Source: Symbiodinium natans
Lineage: Eukaryota; Sar; Dinophyceae; Suessiales; Symbiodiniaceae
DNA: 64,000 nt
NCBI GenBank assembly: GCA_905221605.1
Contig: CAJNDS010002142.1
Location: 266,001-330,000, forward strand
Direction of reading: 5' to 3'
Shown here: positions 20,312 to 30,513 of the stretch, piece by piece
Layout of the letters: each line of letters begins with the position of its first letter
How positions within the stretch are numbered: the first letter of the stretch is position 1
The notes under the pieces: generated by a model
The model's input: the letters and a program-made list of their open reading frames with translations, nothing else
Told to the model about the DNA's origin: nothing
Database searches by the model: none
Program-made: the position numbers and the translations under genes

Positions 20312-20543
20312 TATTCATCATAGCAAAGGTCTCTGCATACCGAGACATCTCAGAGCCAAAGCTTTATGCACCTCAAGGCAGTTGCAATCCCCGTAAGCCT
20401 GGCAAGCCCTAGAAATTCTAAACCCTAAACCCTGAACCATAGGATTTAGGGGTTTAGGGGTTTAGGGTTCAGGGTTCAGGGTTTAGGGCAAGCCCTAAAC
20501 CCTAAACCCTAAATCCTAACCCCAACAAAGCCCAACGCCTTTC

Positions 20544-20567
20544 ATGCCCGGATTCCGTGAGGCTGAG
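20544..20567 (+). CDS. Candidate start micro-exon
   Basis: ATG opens MPGFREAE with donor GAG|GTTGCT; the frame continues AAAEEPKLNR past it. It follows CCCTAAA units and precedes a TTTAGGG array. It could start the coiled-coil gene whose exons follow to 25875. Confidence 0.35.
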
Positions 20568-20696
20568 GTTGCTGCTGCGGAGGAGCCAAAATTAAACCGG
20601 TTTAGGGTTTAGGGTTTAGGGTTTAGGGTTTAGGGTTTAGGGTTCCCGAATTAAGTCGGGCTCGGGTCATGGGGGACTACTTGGAGGTTCATGGCA

Positions 20697-20803
20697 TGGT
20701 AGCCCAGAGGTACCCTTGACTCTTTTGTTCGGTTCTGGTTTCCCGTATAACAACCAACCCCCAAAAAGGGTGCCCTTACTAAAATGCTGTTACTGGGCTA
20801 CCA
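20697..20803. mobile_element. Fold-back element family B2
   Basis: TGGTAGCCCAGAGGTACCC at the left mirrors GTTACTGGGCTACCA at the right, with AAAAAGGGTGCCCTTACT inside. Confidence 0.75.
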
Positions 20804-21454
20804 GGACTAGGACCCGGAATTGGCACTTATCTCCTTTTTCGGGGTTGGGGTTCCCTTATAATACCCTTAAAACCAAAAAGGTTACCCGTTTTATTCCTAG
20901 GTTACTCAAGGGTCCAGCTATGAGTACGGTTAAGGATTTAGGGTTTATGCGTGGGGGCATGGGGTTTTGGGGTTTCGATCCCGATACTTCCAGGCACCCT
21001 ATATTGGCTTCTTAAGGACCCCGGCATTTGTCGTGTAGGTTGCTGGAGTATTCATAGCGTAGGTTGCTGGAGTATTTGGACTTTTCGGGGAAAGTTTAGG
21101 CGAAAGGTCGCCTGAAACCTGATGAAGGCCTAAAGCCAAAACCTTAAGCCTAAACCCTAAACCCGGAACCTTAAAAGGGGCTTGTAGAAATAGTTGAGTG
21201 CATGCTTTGAAGTGGGAAATTGGAACTTCGCTATTGGAATCTCTCAGGGGACTTGTACTCGTCGTGCATTTCTGCTCCACGACCCTTGGGGCATGCATAC
21301 CCTGCACCTAAACTGCAAGGATATTCTGGAATCAAGCTCTCCTACATTTGATACCTTCTGTCCTGCTTTACGGCATCCCGACCAAGAACCATTAAGATCT
21401 AGGTGCTTCCGAGTTTAACCGGGATGCACGTCTGTCTGTGTCACTGCCATGCAG

Positions 21455-21502
21455 GACGAGTGTCGGGCAAAACAAGCCTCCTACGCGCGTCTGCAGGAAG
21501 AG
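21455..21502 (+). CDS. Candidate coiled-coil exon
   Basis: CATGCAG|GAC opens DECRAKQASYARLQEE with GC donor GAG|GCTGGC, phase 0. Charged/Ala/Gln-rich. Confidence 0.5.
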
Positions 21503-21649
21503 GCTGGCGGATCCATACTGGGCCCCAAACTGAACTTCAAACCTCAGCCCACAGCCCATTAACCAGGGTTTAGGGTTTAGGGTTTAGGGTTTCGGGTAAA
21601 CCCTCAACCATCGACCTCAAAGTATCGAGCCCGTTCTGCTGTGGCGAAG

Positions 21650-21708
21650 GTTCAGTCTGCGCAGATGGCCGCCGAGCAGCAGACCAGGCATTGCACGAAG
21701 TACTCGAG
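21650..21708 (+). CDS. Candidate coiled-coil exon
   Basis: GCGAAG|GTT opens VQSAQMAAEQQTRHCTKYS and ends AG|GTACAC in phase 2. The upstream GTG GCG codons are in the same frame. Confidence 0.5.
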
Positions 21709-22249
21709 GTACACTAGTGGCTTAAGAACCGCCCAGAAAAATGGAAGTCTTCTTCCTTATATGGGCAGTATAGGGATTATTAATCCCGAACCCTAAGCCC
21801 TAAAGCCTTAACCCGAAACCCTAAACCCTAAAGCCTGAACCCTTAAGCCTAAAGCCGTCAGACCTCAAGGTTTTTTGGGCTCAGGTTGAGGATTTGGGGG
21901 TTTAGAGTTCAGGGCTTAGGGTCCAGGTTCGGGGTCGAGGGTTTAGCTTCCTCGCTACAGCTCTGGTGTGTTTGTGTGTGTGTACTTTGCATACGTGTTC
22001 AGCTCCCTAGGTAGGACACTGGGATATGTTATAGCAACCCGTACTGGTTCAAGAGTATCCAGATTCGGGAACATTTTCTGAGGGCTTAAATGGCCAACCT
22101 ATAATTCTTAGCTAAGCCCTGTTATAGTACATTTGATTCCCGGTGATTGCCTTACATTTTCTATATTCCATGCAAAACCGTAACCCTGAGCCCCAAGCCC
22201 CACACCCTAAAAGCATAGACCTTCAACCCCACATCCTAAACCCTAGTGA

Positions 22250-22441
22250 AACCCTAAACCCTAAACCCTAAACCCTACACCCCTACACCCCTACACCCCT
22301 ACACCCCTACACCCCTACACCCTAAACCCTAACCCTAAACCCTAAACCCTAAACCCTAAACCCTAAACCCTAAACCCTAAACCCTAAACCCTAAACCCTA
22401 AACCCTAAACCCTAAACCCTAAACCCTAAACCCTAACCCTA
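22250..22441. repeat. CCCTAAA array with a CTACACCCC block
   Basis: Three CCCTAAA units, about six copies of CTACACCCC, then some fifteen CCCTAAA units. Confidence 0.9.
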
Positions 22442-22480
22442 GACATCCTAAACCAAGACGGGACCCCACATGCTTGGGAG

Positions 22481-22528
22481 GCGCCTATCCGCCCAGAGGC
22501 AAGAGATGCAGGGAGCCGCTGCCTTGCG
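22481..22528 (+). CDS. Candidate coiled-coil exon
   Basis: TTGGGAG|G completes the phase-2 codon left by the exon at 21650; the frame reads RLSAQRQEMQGAAAL and ends CG|GTGAAG. A phase-0 reading is also open. Bracketed by CCCTAAA and TTTAGGG arrays. Confidence 0.45.
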
Positions 22529-22532
22529 GTGA

Positions 22533-22636
22533 AGGGTTTAGGGTTTAGGGTTTAGGGTTTAGGGTTTAGGGTTTAGGGTTTAGGGTTTAGGGATTAGGGA
22601 TTAGGGTTTAGGGTTTAGGGTTTAGGGTTTAGGTGG
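22533..22636. repeat. TTTAGGG array
   Basis: About fourteen units starting four bases after the donor of the preceding exon. Confidence 0.9.
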
Positions 22637-22789
22637 CAGGACAGTAGCAGCCGCGAGCACCTGGCGGTGATTTCAATGATCACCTTTAGGTTGTAGCACC
22701 CTGCACCCTGAACCCTAAACCTTAAACCCCAAACCCCAAACCCTAAACCATACACCCAAACCCTAAACGCTCAAACTCTGAAACCCTAA

Positions 22790-22920
22790 ACCCTAAACCC
22801 TAAACCCTAGACCCTAGACCCTAGACCCTAGACCCTAGACCCTAGACCCTAGACCCTAAACCCTAAACCCTAAACCCTAAACCCTAAACCCTAAACCCTA
22901 AACCCTAAACCCTAAACCCC
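22790..22920. repeat. CCCTAAA / CCCTAGA array
   Basis: CCCTAAA units interrupted by a block of about eight CCCTAGA units, as at 15635. Confidence 0.9.
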
Positions 22921-22941
22921 AACCCCCCGGATTTTGCCAAG

Positions 22942-22971
22942 GATCTGCAAAGCGGCGCGCAGCTGCAGCAC
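22942..22971 (+). CDS. Candidate micro-exon
   Basis: TGCCAAG|GAT opens DLQSGAQLQH and the frame continues; donor CACAG|GCACC is possible. Its phase does not follow from the previous exon, so an intervening exon or a wrong frame is likely. Confidence 0.3.
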
Positions 22972-23070
22972 AGGCACCGCTCTTTCACGTTGCCCTTGCT
23001 TACGAAATATATAGGGTTTAGGGTTTAGGGTGTATGGTTTCAGGGTTTGGGGTTTCGCAGCTTAGCGTGC

Positions 23071-23187
23071 GCAGTAAACTCCAAAAAGTTGGAACATCCT
23101 TATCCCCATGCCCCAATAGGAATACTAAAGGGAATCCCTTCTCTAATCATCCTTAAACAATGTTCCAACTTTCTGGAGTTTGCTGTA
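23071..23187. mobile_element. Fold-back element family F, copy 1
   Basis: CAGTAAACTCCAAAAAGTTGG at the left mirrors CCAACTTTCTGGAGTTTGCTG at the right. The second copy, at 35907-36003, has its left end cut off by telomeric repeats. Confidence 0.75.
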
Positions 23188-23197
23188 GGATTCACAG

Positions 23198-23276
23198 GGT
23201 TTATGTTCGTGCCCAATTTTCAGAATTGGCTGCCGACAGCTTTACTGGCACGTCCACCTCCACAGAAGTCCAGCAA
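23198..23276 (+). CDS. Candidate exon
   Basis: TTCACAG|G opens VYVRAQFSELAADSFTGTS and closes with CAA|GTAGGA. The acceptor lies 10 bp after the end of fold-back F, so the element may contribute the pyrimidine tract. Other frames are open too. Confidence 0.4.
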
Positions 23277-23319
23277 GTAGGATGCTATAAACCCAAAGAG
23301 CCCCATACCACTTTAGGGA

Positions 23320-23452
23320 ATATACTTACCGCACATCGCTTTTTGGTGCTTTACTGTAACTTTGGATCTTTAGCCTTTTTGGGTTTATTGGGTTTCTTAA
23401 TAACTAAGGCAGCTGAAAATTAAATTTATAGCTACCCTGCTAAGTGCAGCCA
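23320..23452. mobile_element. Repeat element family G, copy 1
   Basis: GGTGCTTTACTGTAACTTTGG through AATTTATAGCTACC to AAGTGCAGCCAAG. The same order of motifs occurs at 25689-25800 and 31622-31730. No terminal inverted repeat is obvious. Confidence 0.7.
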
Positions 23453-23506
23453 AGTATCATACATTAGGATTCCTTTTTTGTTTCCAGGTATGTTCCCTAG
23501 TCAAAG

Positions 23507-23580
23507 GATATTGAGCTTGCTGGGAAAGATGCAGAGCTTATGACGCATGCCGAAAACAAGTGTGGGTTTTCCGACATGAG
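23507..23580 (+). CDS. Candidate coiled-coil exon
   Basis: AGTCAAAG|GAT opens DIELAGKDAELMTHAENKC and ends ATG AG|GTACCC. Open frame, AG|G acceptor and GT donor agree. Confidence 0.5.
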
Positions 23581-23663
23581 GTACCCCTTACATACCCTAT
23601 ACAACCCAAGGGTTCATGCTTCAGAACCCTTTAAAGGAGGCAACGGACCATATCGAGGGGCCC

Positions 23664-23774
23664 ATGTATGGGGGGTACGTAAATAAGGGAACCTGAAAGT
23701 AGACCACAAATAGGAAGGTTCTTTGATAACAGGAACCCCACGAAGGTACCCCGAATTTCGGAAACCCCCATATC
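23664..23774. mobile_element. Fold-back element family H
   Basis: ATGGGGGGTACGTAAATAAGG at the left mirrors TTTCGGAAACCCCCAT at the right. Confidence 0.6.
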
Positions 23775-24367
23775 CTTAAATCCTAAACCCCAAACCCTAA
23801 ATCCTAAACCCTAAGCCCTAAATCCTAAGCCCCCTAGATCACAAGAAGGCTTTCTTCAACAGGTCTCTCACGGCGGACGCGCGGCTGCAGTTTCTGGCAG
23901 TGTCGCTGTCACGACCTCTGCAGGGTTGGGGAGGTGTAGGGTTTAGGGTTTAGGGGTTAGGGTTTAGGGTTTAGGGTCTAGGGTTTAGGGTTTAGGGTTT
24001 AGGGTTTTGCTCTTGTGGCTTCAAAACGACACAATTCAAACAACAACTAGGCAGGAATTTCATGGGTCTAAGACCTTTTGAGCCGGGACGTTTCTGTCTT
24101 GCAAAAGGCTATCTTCTTTTCATGACAGGTACGTTGTGGGGGCTGAGAGCTTGTAGGATTTACATCAGAGTTCCTGAGCCCTAAACCTTCAAAATTTTTG
24201 GGGTTGGGGCCTCCGAAAACATTCAATCCTAGAAACACTACTCTAAACTTGCCCTAGAATGCTACAATGGGGGGCCCCGTTAAACCCTAAACCCTAAACC
24301 CTAAACCCACTTGCTCCCTAGCCGCAAGGTCCAGGAACCTCCATGAACCTCTACAGAATCCCTAACT

Positions 24368-24482
24368 TGGTAGCCCAGTGGTACCCTTTACCCTTTCTTT
24401 GGTTCTGGGTTCCCGCCTTCCCTTATAAAGCAACCCAACCCAAAAAAGGGTGCCCTTACTATAATATGGTTACTGGGCTACT
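24368..24482. mobile_element. Fold-back element family B2
   Basis: TTGGTAGCCCAGTGGTACCC at the left mirrors GGTTACTGGGCTAC at the right. Confidence 0.75.
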
Positions 24483-24731
24483 AAAGTAAACCCTAAGCCA
24501 GAAACCCTAAACCAGCGACCCTAGACCTGAAACCAGAAGCCCGAAAAGCCAGATACCCTACACCCTAAACCCTGAGCCAGATCCCCTAAACCTTAAATCC
24601 GAAACCCTAAACCCGATACCCTAAACCCTACACCCTACACCCTAAACCCTAAACCCGTAACCCTAAAACCCTAGACCCTAGACCCTACACCCTAAACCCT
24701 AAACCCTAAACCAGCCACCCTGCGCTCTCAG

Positions 24732-24780
24732 GCCCGGCCTCACAGCGGAGCGGAAGATGCTGGACATGCGCCTCCAGGAG
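24732..24780 (+). CDS. Candidate coiled-coil exon
   Basis: GCTCTCAG|G opens PGLTAERKMLDMRLQE and runs directly into TTTAGGG units. Bracketed by C-rich repeats upstream. The donor is unclear. Confidence 0.4.
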
Positions 24781-24962
24781 GGTTTAGGGTTTAGGGCTGA
24801 GGGTTTAGGGTTTAGGGTTTAGGGTTTAGGATTTCGGGTTTAGGGTCTAGGGTTTAGGGTTGTGGAGTTTTAGGTTTAGGGTGTAAGGTCCACCTCCCCC
24901 TGAGGTGCCTTTTTCGTGGCGCCAGTCCCCTTCCAGTCCCCTTTTGCAGAGAACCCCAAGCC

Positions 24963-25086
24963 CTATATGAAGCAAGTTTTATATCTACTGTTTTTGGTGA
25001 GTGTATACCTTTTATATCTACTGTTTTTGGTGAGTGTATACCTTGGGTGTCCTTCTGGGGGTGCAAGAAATATAAACCCTACTTCA
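24963..25086. mobile_element. Fold-back element family K with internal tandem
   Basis: ATATGAAGCAAGTTTTATAT at the left faces ATATAAACCCTACTTCAT at the right. TATCTACTGTTTTTGGTGAG is repeated in tandem. The second copy is at 32955-33083. Confidence 0.6.
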
Positions 25087-25364
25087 TGTCCGTTTTAGCC
25101 CTTCGAGGGTGTAGGGCTTTGGGCGTAAACCCTAAACCGTTCTTCTGAAAATCTCAAGCAAAGCCTGGGTCCGGCCTTCTAGGTGCTCCTTCCATGTGCC
25201 TTTGGAGTTTCGGGTCTTGGGCTCTAGGGTTTTTGGTTTCAGGCAGGGAGAGGGAGGGAGGGAGGGTCACTGTGTGGTGCCCTTTCTAAGTCTTCATTTT
25301 TGGTCGCTGTGCGGTGCCCTTTCAAAGTCGTCATTTTTGGTCACTGTGTGGTGAGGGAGGGAGG

Positions 25365-25402
<38 letters not shown>

Positions 25403-25492
25403 GAACCCCATTGCAACCGGACAGACGGGGCACGCTCACACGGTCCGACGCCCCTGGCATACAAAGACGAAAGAAGTGCTTGCTTTCCCAAA

Positions 25493-25608
25493 AGACTCCA
25501 ATACCCCTTAAGGCCTTAGTTAAAGAATATTCTTTACAGCCAGAATAGGGAACCCCAGTAGAATGTAAGGAATCTTCCTTAATTCAGGGGTCTGGGAGTT
25601 TCTGGGTT
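25493..25608. mobile_element. Fold-back element family C
   Basis: AGACTCCAATACCCCTTAAG at the left faces CTTAATTCAGGGGTCTGGG at the right. Confidence 0.6.
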
Positions 25609-25688
25609 CCCAACCTCCATTACACACGTCTGCATGAGCCCAGCCCTGCTCCTTCGATGTATATTTTCGTTGTTGGATCCGACAATTC

Positions 25689-25800
25689 TCTGTGGTGCTT
25701 TACTGAAGCCTTAGATCGTTTGCCTTTTTGGGTTTCTTGGGTTTCTTAATAAGGCAGCTAGAATTTTAAGTTATAGCTACCCTACTTACTAAGTGCAGCC
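25689..25800. mobile_element. Repeat element family G, copy 2
   Basis: Same body as at 23320. It ends GTGCAGCCAAG exactly where the open frame at 25801 begins, so the element may carry the 3' splice site. Confidence 0.65.
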
Positions 25801-25875
25801 AAGAAGTCTCCGTCAACCCGTGAGAACAGAGAGGTTCTCCCGGTCTTCTGCACTCGCTTGCAGCAATTGGCTTGA
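25801..25875 (+). CDS. Candidate terminal exon
   Basis: After AGCCAAG the frame reads KKSPSTRENREVLPVFCTR, then LQQLA and TGA. A GT donor after GAG (25834) is also possible. It could end the gene whose exons lie from 20544. Confidence 0.4.
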   Translation, partial: KKSPSTRENREVLPVFCTRLQQLA

Positions 25876-26106
25876 GAGCTTCGGCTAACACCCTTGAACA
25901 TGATTGGGGTTTAGGGTTTAGGGTTTAGGGTTTAGGGTTTAGGGTTGGTCTCAGTGTTGGGGCCTTACGTGTGGCTCTCCGTGAGGGTCGTCCGTTCAAG
26001 CCGAGGGGCCCTGACCACACCCCCCCCCCCCACCCTCGACCAGTACCCCTTTGAACGCGCCACAAAATACTTGAATCCAATCTAGGGCCCGAAAGGTCGC
26101 CCCTCA

Positions 26107-26385
26107 TTGTTGGAAGCCCAATACAACTCCTCCAAGAAGGGCGGGGCTAGGTCGCCGATTGCTGTATCTTTTGCTTCGATCCTTGACCCTAAGCGCTGGG
26201 GCGTGCCACGCGCCATGTCTCGTGCCTGGCGGCGCCTTGCGGCCGCGCCGCAGGCTTTCTTGGCGCCTGGCCCAACATCAGGGGGGCCATGGGCAGAGTT
26301 AAGCAGGTCGCCACGAACAAAACCATCTGCGTGCTTCCGACAATCAGGACTCCGTTCTTTGACTCTGATACTTTTTTGGAGATGA
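26107..26385 (+). CDS. Unrecognised open frame, 92 codons
   Basis: One of the longest repeat-free open frames outside cob. It reads MLEAQYNSSKKGGARSPIAV from the first ATG, with a GC-rich third-position bias in the middle. A 106-codon frame overlaps it on the minus strand. No motif is recognised; it could be a real exon or an old retroelement fragment. Confidence 0.3.
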   Translation: MLEAQYNSSKKGGARSPIAVSFASILDPKRWGVPRAMSRAWRRLAAAPQAFLAPGPTSGGPWAELSRSPRTKPSACFRQSGLRSLTLILFWR

Positions 26386-26767
26386 ATTGAAGAATCTACC
26401 ATGTGCTATTCATTCAAAAAGGGAGGATCTTCCTAAACGATTTGTAGTTTGAAGGATGAGACTACTCTTAGGCTGATCCCTGAACCCAGCATCATAGGGG
26501 TTGCGTGAACTATGTGTGTCCCCGCTCTCAAACGAGAAGACTCCAATAGTTCAACCTCATGAGGCTATCCGAAGGCAGACTCCAAAGCAATTATTTCCCA
26601 ACCCTGGACCGTACTAGCCCCGAGTCGACACTCTAGAATCCTGAAAGCCCCATACCTGAACCCGACATCCTGGACCTTGAACTCTATAATACACTAGGAT
26701 GTTCCCCCTTATACTGACAGTCCTTAATAGGGACTAGAATATGGGGTGCTAAAATCCTACTATGTCA

Positions 26768-26949
26768 AGCCCCCAGCCCCAAGCCCCAAGCCCCAAGCCC
26801 CCAAGCCCCAAGCCCCAAGCCCCAAGCCCCAAGCCCCAAACCAAAACCCCAAACCCCAAACCCCAAGCCCCAAACCCTAAACCCTAAACCCCAAACCCTA
26901 AACCCTAAACCCTAAAACCCAAACCCTAAAGCCTAAACCCTAAACCCTA
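26768..26949. repeat. CCCCAAG / CCCCAAA / CCCTAAA array
   Basis: Blocks of CCCCAAG pass into CCCCAAA and then CCCTAAA, showing stepwise variants of one unit. Confidence 0.85.
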
Positions 26950-26973
26950 CAGCCCAGCGATTTCTTTTCTCAG

Positions 26974-27048
26974 GCAGCCCCGGCCGTTTCCGCGACAGCC
27001 TTCGGCTTGAAGCCTACTGCTTGCAGCTCTCGTGACAAGGCCAAGGCG
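26974..27048 (+). CDS. Candidate exon
   Basis: A strong acceptor TTTCTTTTCTCAG|GCA and donor GCG|GTGCCT, phase 0, enclose AAPAVSATAFGLKPTACSSR and a Lys-rich end. Ala/Ser-rich; no family recognised. Confidence 0.5.
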
Positions 27049-27097
27049 GTGCCTAGGCCTTCCTTTGTCATAGTTGGGGAACAGTTCCCATTCTTAA

Positions 27098-27213
27098 GGG
27101 TACTTAAACCCAAGAAGGAATACACAGTTAAATGTGTAATATTTCCCCATAGTTGGGTAACATTTTACATGTTTTAGGGTACTTAAACCCAAGAAGGAAT
27201 ACACAGTTAAATT
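27098..27213. repeat. Tandem duplication, 78-bp period
   Basis: GGGTACTTAAACCCAAGAAGG followed by AATACACAGTTAAAT occurs at 27098 and again at 27176. Confidence 0.85.
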
Positions 27214-27905
27214 TGAAATATTATCCCAACCATGAACTAGCCACAGGGAGCCCGGGTAAAGGGCTTTCAGGGCTGCCAACTTCCCTTGTAGTTGGGGGGT
27301 TGCGGGGTTAGGGTTTAGGGGTTTAGGGGTTTAGGGTTTAGGGTTAGGGTTTAGGGTTTAGGGTTTAGGGTTTAGGGTTTAGGTTTTTGGGTTTAGGGTG
27401 CTTCAGGGATAAAAGAGTGCAGGTTCGAAAGCCCTAAGCCCTGAAGGTCCCCAAGCAAAAACGACTTCAAAGTCTCAAGAAGCCGTAAACCCTAACACCC
27501 TGACCCCTAAAACCCTAAAACCTAAAACCCAAAGCCCCGAAAGCCCCTAAAAAACCCAAACCTGTGTGGATGTCATATAAATAAACAAATACATGTATAT
27601 ATATATATATGTATATTCATTTATTAGTTTATGTGTGTAGAGTAAACTTCCATGGTAGCTCAGTGTACGTTCCGTAACTGCAACCCTGTGAGCCTCCCTC
27701 GTCTCAATCGTCGTGCCCTGTGTGCTGTCCCAGATCTTCCAAAACCGCTTCATTCATGGGAATTGAATAGAACGTGTGGTTCCTTATTCTGGCTTTAGGG
27801 TTTTAGGGTTTAGGGTTGATAGGGTTTACAGGGCTCAGGGTTTGGGGCTTACGCATGATTAACCAGGCCATGTTTGGAATGTTTGGGCCCCTTTGCTCAT
27901 ATAAG

Positions 27906-27938
27906 GCGGCGGACAAGCAGTCAGTGGCAAGGCTGCAG
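27906..27938 (+). CDS. Candidate micro-exon
   Basis: CATATAAG|GCG opens AADKQSVARLQ, and the frame reaches TAA five codons later. The donor is not clear. Confidence 0.3.
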
Positions 27939-28064
27939 TTAGGAGATCCCTAAACCCTCATAGTATGGGTTTAGGGGTTGAGTGCTCAATTAGGGTTTAG
28001 GGTTTAGGGTTTAGGGTTTAGGGCTGTTCTAGCACGGAATCTTCCTTATTTTGTCAAGGGGCAG

Positions 28065-28139
28065 ACCATTATGATTTTGTGCAATGCTCCCGCATCAAGG
28101 GATGCTCGAGTCTCCGGGCAATTGACAGAGGACCAGCTG
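28065..28139 (+). CDS. Candidate exon
   Basis: GGGGCAG|ACC opens TIMILCNAPASRDARVSGQL and closes CTG|GTGGCC, phase 0. A hydrophobic start and mixed composition look like a globular protein; the family is not recognised. Confidence 0.45.
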
Positions 28140-28147
28140 GTGGCCTA

Positions 28148-28224
28148 AACCCTAAACCCTAAACCCTAAACCCTAAACCCTAAACCCTAAACCCTAAACC
28201 CTAAACCCTAAACCCTAAACCCTG
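28148..28224. repeat. CCCTAAA array
   Basis: About eleven units directly downstream of the preceding exon. Confidence 0.9.
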
Positions 28225-28374
28225 TAAACCAAACCCCAAAGCCCTCAACCCTAAGGCCTCAGCCCTAAGTCGGGTCTTGGGGCCTGGCCCGGTCTTCCGA
28301 GGCTCCCTCCCTGTGAGCGCATCTCCCTTCAGCTAGAGTCCCACGCCCGAAGATTCAGGGTTTAGGGTTTTTTG

Positions 28375-28517
28375 GGGTTTTATAGGGTGTTTAGGGTTTT
28401 TAGGGTGTTTAGGGTTTTTAGGGTTTTTAGGGTTTTTAGGGTTTTTAGGGTTTTTAGGGTTTTTAGGGTTTTTAGGGTTTTTAGGGTTTATAGGGTTTAT
28501 AGGGTTTACAGGGTTTA
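28375..28517. repeat. Array of GGGTTTTTA 9-mers
   Basis: About eleven GGGTTTTTA units, then GGGTTTATA units. The minus-strand frame of repeated Asn-Pro-Lys is an artefact. Confidence 0.9.
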
Positions 28518-28817
28518 AGGTCTTGGGGTCTTGAAGGCCCCAGAGCCCAAGCCCTTGAGCCCCAAGACCCTTCACCCCCCCCCCCCCCCCCTACCCTCCT
28601 AAACCCCAAACTCTGAGCCCCAAACCCTCTCTCAACTCAAAAACTCTATACCTTCAACCCAAAAACCGCAAACCCCCAAACGCTCAACCCTAAATCCCCA
28701 AGAGCCCCCGAAACCCTACACCCGAAATCCCCAAACCGCAAAACCCCAAACCCCCTAAACCTTAAACCCTAAACCCTAAACCCCCCCAAGGTCTTCTGGA
28801 TCTCTGGGTCCTCACAG

Positions 28818-28875
28818 GGCTGTGCCAAGACGCTGCCGTGCAAATTCGACCACTACGGCTGGAATCCAAGCATTC
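28818..28875 (+). CDS. Candidate exon
   Basis: CCTCACAG|GGC opens GCAKTLPCKFDHYGWNPSI with a phase-1 donor C|GTTTGT. Its phase agrees with the next island at 28981. Confidence 0.45.
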
Positions 28876-28980
28876 GTTTGTAGGGTTTAGAGTTTAGGGT
28901 GTAGGGTTTAGGGTTTAGGGTTTAGGGTTTAGGGTTACCCCAAACCCTAAACCCGGTTTAGGGTTTAGTGCTCCCCACAG

Positions 28981-29013
28981 AGCCCTTCCTTCGTTGCGCT
29001 GAGTACGTGGGTC
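28981..29013 (+). CDS. Candidate micro-exon
   Basis: CTCCCCACAG|AG gives the two bases needed after the preceding exon, then PFLRCAEYVG and donor C|GTAGTT. Confidence 0.4.
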
Positions 29014-29105
29014 GTAGTTTCGTGCGCAGGCATGGGGTCTAGGTTACGCTTAAGCCTGCAATCCTCTGAAACCTGCCTTTCGCATTCCCTCGGCCAGCGA
29101 GTGAG

Positions 29106-29221
29106 GTGGAGTTATTGTGAGCCCTGACGGCGTTCCCAAAGAGGAAGGCAATTTTCGGGAGATGCTTGCTGCTCGGCTTTTCGTTGGCTTTCTGGAGTCT
29201 TCGAGGAGAGGATGGTTGTAA
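29106..29221 (+). CDS. Candidate terminal exon
   Basis: GAGTGAG|GT opens GVIVSPDGVPKEEGNFREML, then a hydrophobic stretch and TAA at 29219. Phase agrees with 28981. Joined to the two exons before it, this gives a plausible globular C-terminus of unknown family. Confidence 0.45.
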
Positions 29222-30009
29222 GTAGAGTTATAGTCCTACATCCTAAACCCTAAACCTTAAACCTTATAGTGGCCCTAGACTAGATTATGTGTATTCTCAA
29301 CTTCGCACGAAAGGTTTCCGGCTGAGAGATTAGAGTTCCCAGCGAGGAGCTCTTAGCTAAGGAATGTACTTTAAGCCATATGGGGGATTCTCTAAACTAG
29401 GTAGGGTCCCAGGTTTGGTGCCCTAAATACTAGGGCGCGCCTTATCATAGCAACCCTTTTCGATATAGGAATCCTGGGTATGCTATGGGTTAGATTCCTG
29501 AATTCAGGGGTATTGGTTTCTTTGTTTTCAGGCTCTCAAGAGTTTCCGGTTGATTGGGGTTCTGCTGCAGAATAGACTGTTTACGGCAACCGTAAACCCG
29601 AAACCCTAAACCTTAAACTAAACCCTAAACCCTAAACCCTAAACCCTGTCTCAGCCCTGCGCCGTCATGAGCTGCAGACGCGCGGGCTTGGAGCTTTGGG
29701 TCTGGAGTCTGGACACCTCTGGGATAGACCGGGAACAACTTGTAGGGTTCGGGGTTCAGGGTGTGGGGTTTAGGGCTTAGGCTCCCGTACTCGTTACCAC
29801 CCTGAACCCTTAACTCTAAACCCTAAACCCTTGGAAAGTTGAGTACTCATAACCGTCAGAAAGTTTGGCACGGAAGAGAACGAGGGTCTAAGTTGGGTTG
29901 CCCCGAGCCACTCCTTGGGCGCGGCACTCCGCCCTGCCCACACCTTCTAGGATTTAGGGCGTAGGGCTTAGGGTTTGGGGTTTAGGGTGTAGGGTTTAGG
30001 GTTTAGGGT

Positions 30010-30045
30010 TTAGGGTTTAGGGTTTAGGGTTTAGGGTTTAGGGGT
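30010..30045. repeat. TTTAGGG array
   Basis: Five to six units preceded by TGTAGGG and GCTTAGG variants. Confidence 0.85.
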
Positions 30046-30090
30046 AACAGCCCTAAGCCAGCCAGAGCCCCAAAATCCTAACCCCCACAG

Positions 30091-30154
30091 GGCTGCAAGT
30101 CTCGATTGTCGCGGGCCACGCATCTGAGGCGTCCTCGCTCCAGGAGTGGGAGAT
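30091..30154 (+). CDS. Candidate N-terminal exon of the Nudix gene
   Basis: CCCCCACAG|GG opens LQVSIVAGHASEASSLQEWE and a GC donor AT|GCAACA in phase 2 fits the one-base start of the next exon. Family similarity is not visible here, so membership rests on phase and position. Confidence 0.4.
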
Positions 30155-30224
30155 GCAACAGAAGCGTGGCGTGTCGGGATCTCAGCCTTTACTATAGCCC
30201 CCTTAGGAATTACTTTGCACTGTG

Positions 30225-30350
30225 TGTTAAATCAAAACCCAAGGGAACACTTAAAATTATGGGTTGTTATTAAAAACTGGAGGGAATACTCAAAAATGTG
30301 GGTTGTGATTAAAAACCCAAGGGAATACTTACACAAAATGGTTTTTTATG
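30225..30350. repeat. Short tandem repeat, about 42-bp period
   Basis: Three diverged copies of GGGAATACTTAAAA.TGTGGGTTGTTATTAAAAAC. Confidence 0.7.
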
Positions 30351-30513
30351 ATGGTTCTAAGGGGAGTACAGTTTACACGAACACTGAGCCCTGCACCCTG
30401 AAGCCGAAGCAGCTAGGGTTTGCAGCTTGGGTCTTCTTAGGGTTCAGAGGGCCTTTTTTTTAGGGTTTAGGGTTTAGGGCTTAGGGTTTTGGGTTGAGGG
30501 TTTCGGATCTAAG

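Noticed and set aside
28333-28575. Asn-Pro-Lys repeat protein on the minus strand
   Set aside because: A direct translation of the GGGTTTTTA array; the similar Lys-Pro-Tyr repeat at 9783-10049 is rejected for the same reason.
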